Shown here: piece after piece, positions 7,340-10,093 of the stretch
Numbering within the stretch: position 1 is the first letter of the stretch
Layout of the letters: every line of letters starts with the position of its first letter
DNA from: Schleiferiaceae bacterium
GTDB taxonomy: Bacteria > Bacteroidota > Bacteroidia > Flavobacteriales > Schleiferiaceae
NCBI GenBank assembly: GCA_030829675.1
Contig: JAURAE010000046.1
Span: 1 to 10,093 of the forward strand
Reading direction: 5' to 3'
DNA length: 10,093 nt
The notes under the pieces: generated by a model
Seen by the model: the letters and a program-made list of their open reading frames with translations, nothing else
The model's database searches: none
Told to the model about the DNA's origin: nothing
Translations under genes and position numbers: made by a program

Positions 7340-8638
7340 ATGGCGATAGTAATTAACATGCCAAGATTGTCAGATACCATGACCGAAGGGGTTGTGGCGA
7401 AATGGCACAAGAAAATTGGCGACACAGTAAATGAAGGCGACTTGTTGGCGGAAATTGAAACCGACAAAGCCACCATGGAATTTGAAGCATTCCCAGGTCA
7501 AGAGGGTAAACTCCTCTATATCGGAACTGGCGAAGGCGAAACGGCTCCGGTGGATACCGTATTGGCTATCCTAGGAGATGAAGGTGAGGATATTGAAGCT
7601 TTGAAAGCTGGCGATGCAGCTCCTGCAGCGGCTCCAGCAGAAGAGGCAGCTCCAGCCCCGGCAGCGGCTCCTGCACCAGCAGCTACTCCAGCTCCTGCGC
7701 CAGCGGCGACACCGGCTCCAGCACCTGCACCTGCACCCGCTCCAGCGGCACCAGTAGTTACTGATGACGGCGTGAAAGCTTCACCTCTTGCTCGCAAATT
7801 AGCAGCAGATCGCGGCATCGACCTGAGCATGGTTCATGGTTCGGGCGATCACGGTCGTATTGTGAAGCGCGATGTAGATTCGTTCAATCCTGCATTCCAT
7901 ACTTCGGCTCAGCCAGGCGCGGCAGCAGCACCAGCTCCAGCGGCTCCAGCCGGCGTAGAGAACTACACGGATTACCCTGTGAGCCAAATGCGTAAGGTTA
8001 TTGCAAAGCGTTTGAGCGAAAGCAAATTCACTGCGCCACATTTCTATGTGACGATGGACATCGATATGGACAACGCTATTGCCGCACGCAAAGCGATGAA
8101 CGCATCGGGCGACGTGAAAATCAGCTTCAACGATCTCGTAGTGAAAGCAACAGCTTTGGCTTTGAAGAAGCATCCGGCAGTAAACAGCTCATGGATGGGC
8201 GACTTTATCCGAGTAAATGATCACGTACACATCGGTGTAGCTGTGGCCATTGAAGACGGATTGTTGGTGCCAGTATTGCGTCATGCAGACCAAATGGCCC
8301 TTTCTCACATCTCTGCGAGCGTGAAAGACCTTGCTGGAAAAGCAAAAGACAAGAAGCTACAACCGTCAGATTGGGAAGGCAACACCTTCACTATTTCTAA
8401 CCTAGGAATGTTCGGTGTAGAAGAATTCACTGCTATTGTGAATCCACCAGATGCAGGTATTCTTGCAGTAGGCGGTATCAAGCAAGTTCCAGTGGTGAAG
8501 GATGGCCAAGTTGTTCCTGGCAATGTTATGAAAGTAACCTTGAGTTTGGACCACCGTGTTGCGGATGGTGCGAGCGGAGCAGCATTCTTGCAATCACTGA
8601 AAGCATATTTGGAAAACCCGGTGACCATGTTGGTATAA
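7340..8638 (+). CDS. pdhC: Pyruvate dehydrogenase E2, dihydrolipoamide acetyltransferase
   Basis: The product has 432 residues. Domain order: an N-terminal lipoyl domain (about 1-80) with the lipoylated Lys43 in EIETDKATMEFE; a flexible Ala/Pro linker (about 92-139); a peripheral subunit-binding domain (about 145-180, ASPLARKLAADRGIDLSMVH...GRIVKRDV) that docks E1 or E3; a second shorter linker (about 187-206); and the catalytic acetyltransferase domain (about 210-432), with the HRVADG motif placing the active-site His405 and Asp409. It transfers the acetyl group from lipoamide to CoA to form acetyl-CoA and builds the core of the complex. There is a single lipoyl domain. As I recall, many flavobacterial E2 proteins are longer, with two. 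It is co-directional with pdhA 11 bp upstream and ends in front of a strong terminator. Confidence 0.95.
   Translation: MAIVINMPRLSDTMTEGVVAKWHKKIGDTVNEGDLLAEIETDKATMEFEAFPGQEGKLLYIGTGEGETAPVDTVLAILGDEGEDIEALKAGDAAPAAAPAEEAAPAPAAAPAPAATPAPAPAATPAPAPAPAPAPAAPVVTDDGVKASPLARKLAADRGIDLSMVHGSGDHGRIVKRDVDSFNPAFHTSAQPGAAAAPAPAAPAGVENYTDYPVSQMRKVIAKRLSESKFTAPHFYVTMDIDMDNAIAARKAMNASGDVKISFNDLVVKATALALKKHPAVNSSWMGDFIRVNDHVHIGVAVAIEDGLLVPVLRHADQMALSHISASVKDLAGKAKDKKLQPSDWEGNTFTISNLGMFGVEEFTAIVNPPDAGILAVGGIKQVPVVKDGQVVPGNVMKVTLSLDHRVADGASGAAFLQSLKAYLENPVTMLV
7616..7753 (+). repeat. Low-complexity Ala/Pro-coding repeat (E2 interdomain linker)
   Basis: About 46 codons encode almost only Ala and Pro (with a Glu-Glu and two Thr), built from irregular GCTCCAGC/GCACCTGC-like units. 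At the protein level it is the swinging-arm linker between the lipoyl and subunit-binding domains. At the DNA level it is an imperfect tandem repeat that could change length by slippage. Confidence 0.85.
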
Positions 8639-8665
8639 TCCGGCGAAAATTTTCCCCCAAATTTG

Positions 8666-8695
8666 AATGGCCCGAACTTGTTTCGGGCCATTTTT
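8666..8695 (+). terminator. Intrinsic terminator of pdhA-pdhC
   Basis: An 11 bp perfect stem, AATGGCCCGAA (8666-8676) with TTCGGGCCATT (8682-8692), encloses a CTTGT loop and runs into TTTTT (8691-8695). It lies 27 bp after the pdhC stop codon. This is the clearest terminator in the window. Confidence 0.92.
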
Positions 8696-8722
8696 GTATA
8701 CATATATATAATACGCAAAAAC

Positions 8723-9397
8723 ATGAAGCAGGTTGCTTGGATTACTGGAGGCTCTCGTGGCATCGGTTTGGCCACGGTAAAAGAGTTCTTACAAAAGGAT
8801 TGGAAGGTCATTGTTTTGACAAGAAATCTTGATCCTCTTTCAGAATTGAAGGAAGAATATGGGTCCAATTTAGAATTGGTCGCCTACGATCTTCAAAATC
8901 CTATGCAAACCAAGCTGCCTTCTGATTCAGTTGATGTCCTCATACACAATGCAGGGGCTCTTGTAAACAAACCAATGGCTCAAATGACCGCTGAAGATTT
9001 ACAGTTTTGCTATGGCATCAATGTGTTTGGACCCTATTTGTTGACGCAAAGACTCCTTCCTCAGCTTACAGATCGTGCCCATGTGGTCGCCATAAGTTCC
9101 GTAGGAGGTGTTCAAGGCAGTGTGAAGTTTCCTGGTTTGACCAATTATTCATCTTCCAAAGGAGCAATGAATGTCCTTATGGAATGCTTTCAAGCCGAAT
9201 TTGCAGCGTCATCACAGTGGTCATTTAACGCTTTGGCCCTAGGTGCTGTCCAAACCGAGATGCTTTCCGAAGCCTTTCCTGGCTATGCAGCTCCCCTTCA
9301 ACCGGAGGAGCTCAGCCCCTTCATCTACACCTTTGCGAGCACTGTAGGCCAAGTAATGCGCGGAAAAATCATTCCAGTGTCATTGTCAACTCCTTGA
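8723..9397 (+). CDS. Short-chain dehydrogenase/reductase (SDR), substrate unknown
   Basis: The product has 224 residues from ATG 8723. It is a single-domain Rossmann-fold oxidoreductase of the classical SDR type. Visible motifs: the dinucleotide-binding TGGSRGIG (8-15); NAGA (76-79); a catalytic-type Asn100 in YGINVFGP; Ser125/Ser126 in AISSVGG; and the YSSSK active site with Tyr142 and Lys146. Arg12 in the glycine motif and Arg34 after the second strand (VLTRN) favour NADP(H). The length is slightly short for the family (usually about 240-260) but all key residues are present. An in-frame ATG at 8663 lies within the pdhC terminator stem and is unlikely to be used. I see no clear promoter in the 27 bp between terminator and start, so expression may depend on terminator read-through. 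The neighbours are PDH genes and an rRNA operon, which do not indicate a substrate. Confidence 0.88.
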   Translation: MKQVAWITGGSRGIGLATVKEFLQKDWKVIVLTRNLDPLSELKEEYGSNLELVAYDLQNPMQTKLPSDSVDVLIHNAGALVNKPMAQMTAEDLQFCYGINVFGPYLLTQRLLPQLTDRAHVVAISSVGGVQGSVKFPGLTNYSSSKGAMNVLMECFQAEFAASSQWSFNALALGAVQTEMLSEAFPGYAAPLQPEELSPFIYTFASTVGQVMRGKIIPVSLSTP

Positions 9398-9444
9398 TAA
9401 CCAAGGCAGACGAAAATATCTCTAAAAAAAGTTTACCCTAGGTA

Positions 9445-9474
9445 TTGCAGAAGTGAAAAACGCGCATACATTTG
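9445..9474 (+). promoter_or_regulatory. rRNA promoter P1
   Basis: TTG at 9445-9447, exactly 19 bp, then TACATTTG at 9467-9474, a perfect Bacteroidota -33/-7 arrangement. An A7 tract (9424-9430) lies upstream. The expected transcription start is about 9478-9481. Confidence 0.8.
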
Positions 9475-9512
9475 CAGCCGCTTTGAGAGAAGCACGCTCT
9501 TTTTTTGAAACA

Positions 9513-9527
9513 GTTCTTTAGAACAAT
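9513..9527 (+). promoter_or_regulatory. boxA-like antitermination site, upstream copy
   Basis: GTTCTTTAGAACAAT resembles the rRNA boxA core (E. coli TGCTCTTTAACAA). It lies about 35 nt into the P1 transcript. It also contains the inverted repeat GTTCT-TT-AGAAC, so a different protein-binding role is possible. Confidence 0.45.
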
Positions 9528-9606
9528 CGACCAGGCAAAGGCTACGTCTGATATTCTCTAAAATCACACTGTTTATGGGCCTTTGGGCGGGACTAAAATC
9601 GCAACT

Positions 9607-9626
9607 GACTGTTTTTCAAGACAGTC
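9607..9626. repeat. 6 bp hairpin upstream of rRNA promoter P2
   Basis: GACTGT (9607-9612) pairs with ACAGTC (9621-9626) around an 8 nt loop and is followed by GAAAAAAG rather than a T-run. It is not a plus-strand terminator. It immediately precedes the A-tracts of P2. Confidence 0.5.
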
Positions 9627-9627
9627 G

Positions 9628-9655
9628 AAAAAAGTTAGAAAAAAGTCCTTAAAAA
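9628..9655 (+). promoter_or_regulatory. Phased A-tracts (UP-element-like) upstream of rRNA promoter P2
   Basis: A6 (9628-9633), A6 (9639-9644) and A5 (9651-9655) have centres about 11 bp apart, close to one helical turn. They lie directly upstream of the P2 -33 element. Such tracts bend DNA and are the usual form of RNA polymerase alpha-subunit UP elements. The function here is inferred. Confidence 0.55.
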
Positions 9656-9657
9656 TG

Positions 9658-9687
9658 TTGACAAAAGTGAAAGCCGTCGTACATTTG
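9658..9687 (+). promoter_or_regulatory. rRNA promoter P2
   Basis: TTG at 9658-9660 (TTGACA context), a 19 bp spacer, and TACATTTG at 9680-9687. It has the same architecture as P1 and P3. The expected transcription start is about 9691-9694. Confidence 0.82.
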
Positions 9688-9716
9688 CCCTCCCCAACGA
9701 AACAAAGGGTTCGAAG

Positions 9717-9737
9717 GGTTTGAAATAGGAAATGCAA
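9717..9737 (+). repeat. Leader repeat, copy after P2 (partner at 9866-9888)
   Basis: GGTTTGAAATAGGAAATGCAA here aligns with a 23 nt segment at 9866-9888 that begins GGTTTAAG and ends GGAATGCAA, allowing two short gaps. It fits duplication of a promoter-leader module. Confidence 0.45.
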
Positions 9738-9746
9738 CGGCACTTC

Positions 9747-9766
9747 CAGACGACTAAAAAAGTCTG
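9747..9766. repeat. Hairpin with A-tract loop upstream of rRNA promoter P3
   Basis: CAGAC (9747-9751) pairs with GTCTG (9762-9766). An alternative GACT/AGTC stem (9752-9755 with 9761-9764) encloses the A-run. Like the hairpin before P2 it lies just upstream of the promoter region and carries an A6 tract (9756-9761). Confidence 0.45.
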
Positions 9767-9786
9767 AAAATATTTCACGGTAATAG

Positions 9787-9816
9787 TTGCAGGTTTAAAA
9801 AAGCTGCGTACATTTG
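9787..9816 (+). promoter_or_regulatory. rRNA promoter P3 (closest to 16S)
   Basis: TTG at 9787-9789, a 19 bp spacer, and TACATTTG at 9809-9816. The expected transcription start is about 9820-9823, giving a leader of about 120 nt before 16S. CCAATC (9822-9827) and GATTGG (9832-9837) would form a 6 bp hairpin at the extreme 5' end of this RNA. Confidence 0.82.
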
Positions 9817-9851
9817 CCGCCCCAATCGGAGGATTGGAAACTTTAAGAAAC

Positions 9852-9865
9852 GTTCTTTACATATT
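9852..9865 (+). promoter_or_regulatory. boxA-like antitermination site in the 16S leader
   Basis: GTTCTTTACATATT, continuing into GGTTTAAG, resembles the boxA-type sequence usually seen ahead of 16S genes in this phylum. It lies about 77 nt before the 16S 5' end and is present in transcripts from all three promoters. A short hairpin (ACAAGG 9876-9881 with CCTTGT 9893-9898) follows. Confidence 0.6.
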
Positions 9866-9941
9866 GGTTTAAGAAACAAGGAATGCAAAAAACCTTGTCA
9901 ATTATCCTTGAGTTAATAGCTAGGAAACAAACAACAACATT

Positions 9942-10093
<152 letters not shown>

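Larger units (their letters stand above)
9398..9941 (+). other. rRNA operon promoter and leader region (no protein gene)
   Basis: These 544 bp contain no convincing coding sequence. They hold three tandem rRNA promoters (P1-P3), A-tracts upstream of each, two boxA-like sequences, a duplicated leader segment and several short hairpins, listed separately. No intrinsic terminator for the upstream SDR gene is visible before P1, so read-through into the leader is possible. Confidence 0.85.

Noticed and set aside
7516..7830. 104-residue minus-strand ORF rich in Ala and Gly
   Set aside because: It is the antisense shadow of the Ala/Pro linker of E2; GC-rich repeats leave the opposite strand free of stops.
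8663..8722. Upstream ATG extending the SDR by 20 residues
   Set aside because: The extension is encoded by the terminator stem and an AT-rich spacer, and the Rossmann motif normally begins within the first ten residues, as it does from ATG 8723.
8305..8868. 187-residue minus-strand ORF
   Set aside because: It runs antisense through the end of pdhC, the terminator and the start of the SDR gene, with no recognisable domain. It is a shadow ORF.
9607..9626. Hairpin upstream of P2 as an intrinsic terminator
   Set aside because: The stem is followed by A and G rather than T residues on the plus strand, and no minus-strand gene approaches from the right.

Overview
The window comes from a gliding-type or T9SS-bearing member of the Bacteroidota, most likely of order Flavobacteriales. 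Several signs support this: a GldJ-type lipoprotein, a PorP/SprF-family protein, the T9SS sortase PorU and its partner PorV; promoters of the TTG-N(~19)-TAnnTTTG type; no clear Shine-Dalgarno sequences; signal peptides ending in Ala-Gln; and a 16S rRNA 5' end of flavobacterial type. Family level cannot be fixed from this window. A member of the Cryomorphaceae/Schleiferiaceae group is only a guess.

Left part (1-6208): type IX secretion and gliding genes in two divergent units. The minus-strand unit is porP/sprF-like (483-1469), then gldJ 24 bp downstream (458 to beyond the left edge). The plus-strand unit is porU (about 1595-5014) followed 30 bp later by porV (5045-6208). A divergent spacer of about 125 bp separates them. 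PorV and PorU form the cell-surface attachment complex that takes CTD-bearing cargo from the translocon, removes the CTD and anchors the product. GldJ and PorP/SprF-type proteins belong to the periplasmic and outer-membrane machinery.

Middle (6209-8695): a 124 bp spacer with a perfect 9 bp inverted repeat and a near-consensus promoter leads into pdhA (E1 alpha) and pdhC (E2) of the pyruvate dehydrogenase complex, 11 bp apart. A strong intrinsic terminator ends the unit. No E1 beta or E3 gene is present here.

Right part (8696-10093): a 224-residue short-chain dehydrogenase, a non-coding stretch of about 545 bp, and the first ~152 nt of a 16S rRNA gene. The non-coding stretch is an rRNA promoter/leader region. 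It has three tandem promoters with the same architecture (TTG, exactly 19 bp, TACATTTG). Each is preceded by an AAAAAAGT A-tract, and there are two boxA-like sequences and several short hairpins.

I see no CRISPR array, tRNA, insertion sequence, phage gene or defence system. The genes belong to well-known families. The parts most worth a second look are the triple rRNA promoter with helically phased A-tracts, the dyad over the pdhA promoter, and the non-ATG, possibly leaderless start of porU.
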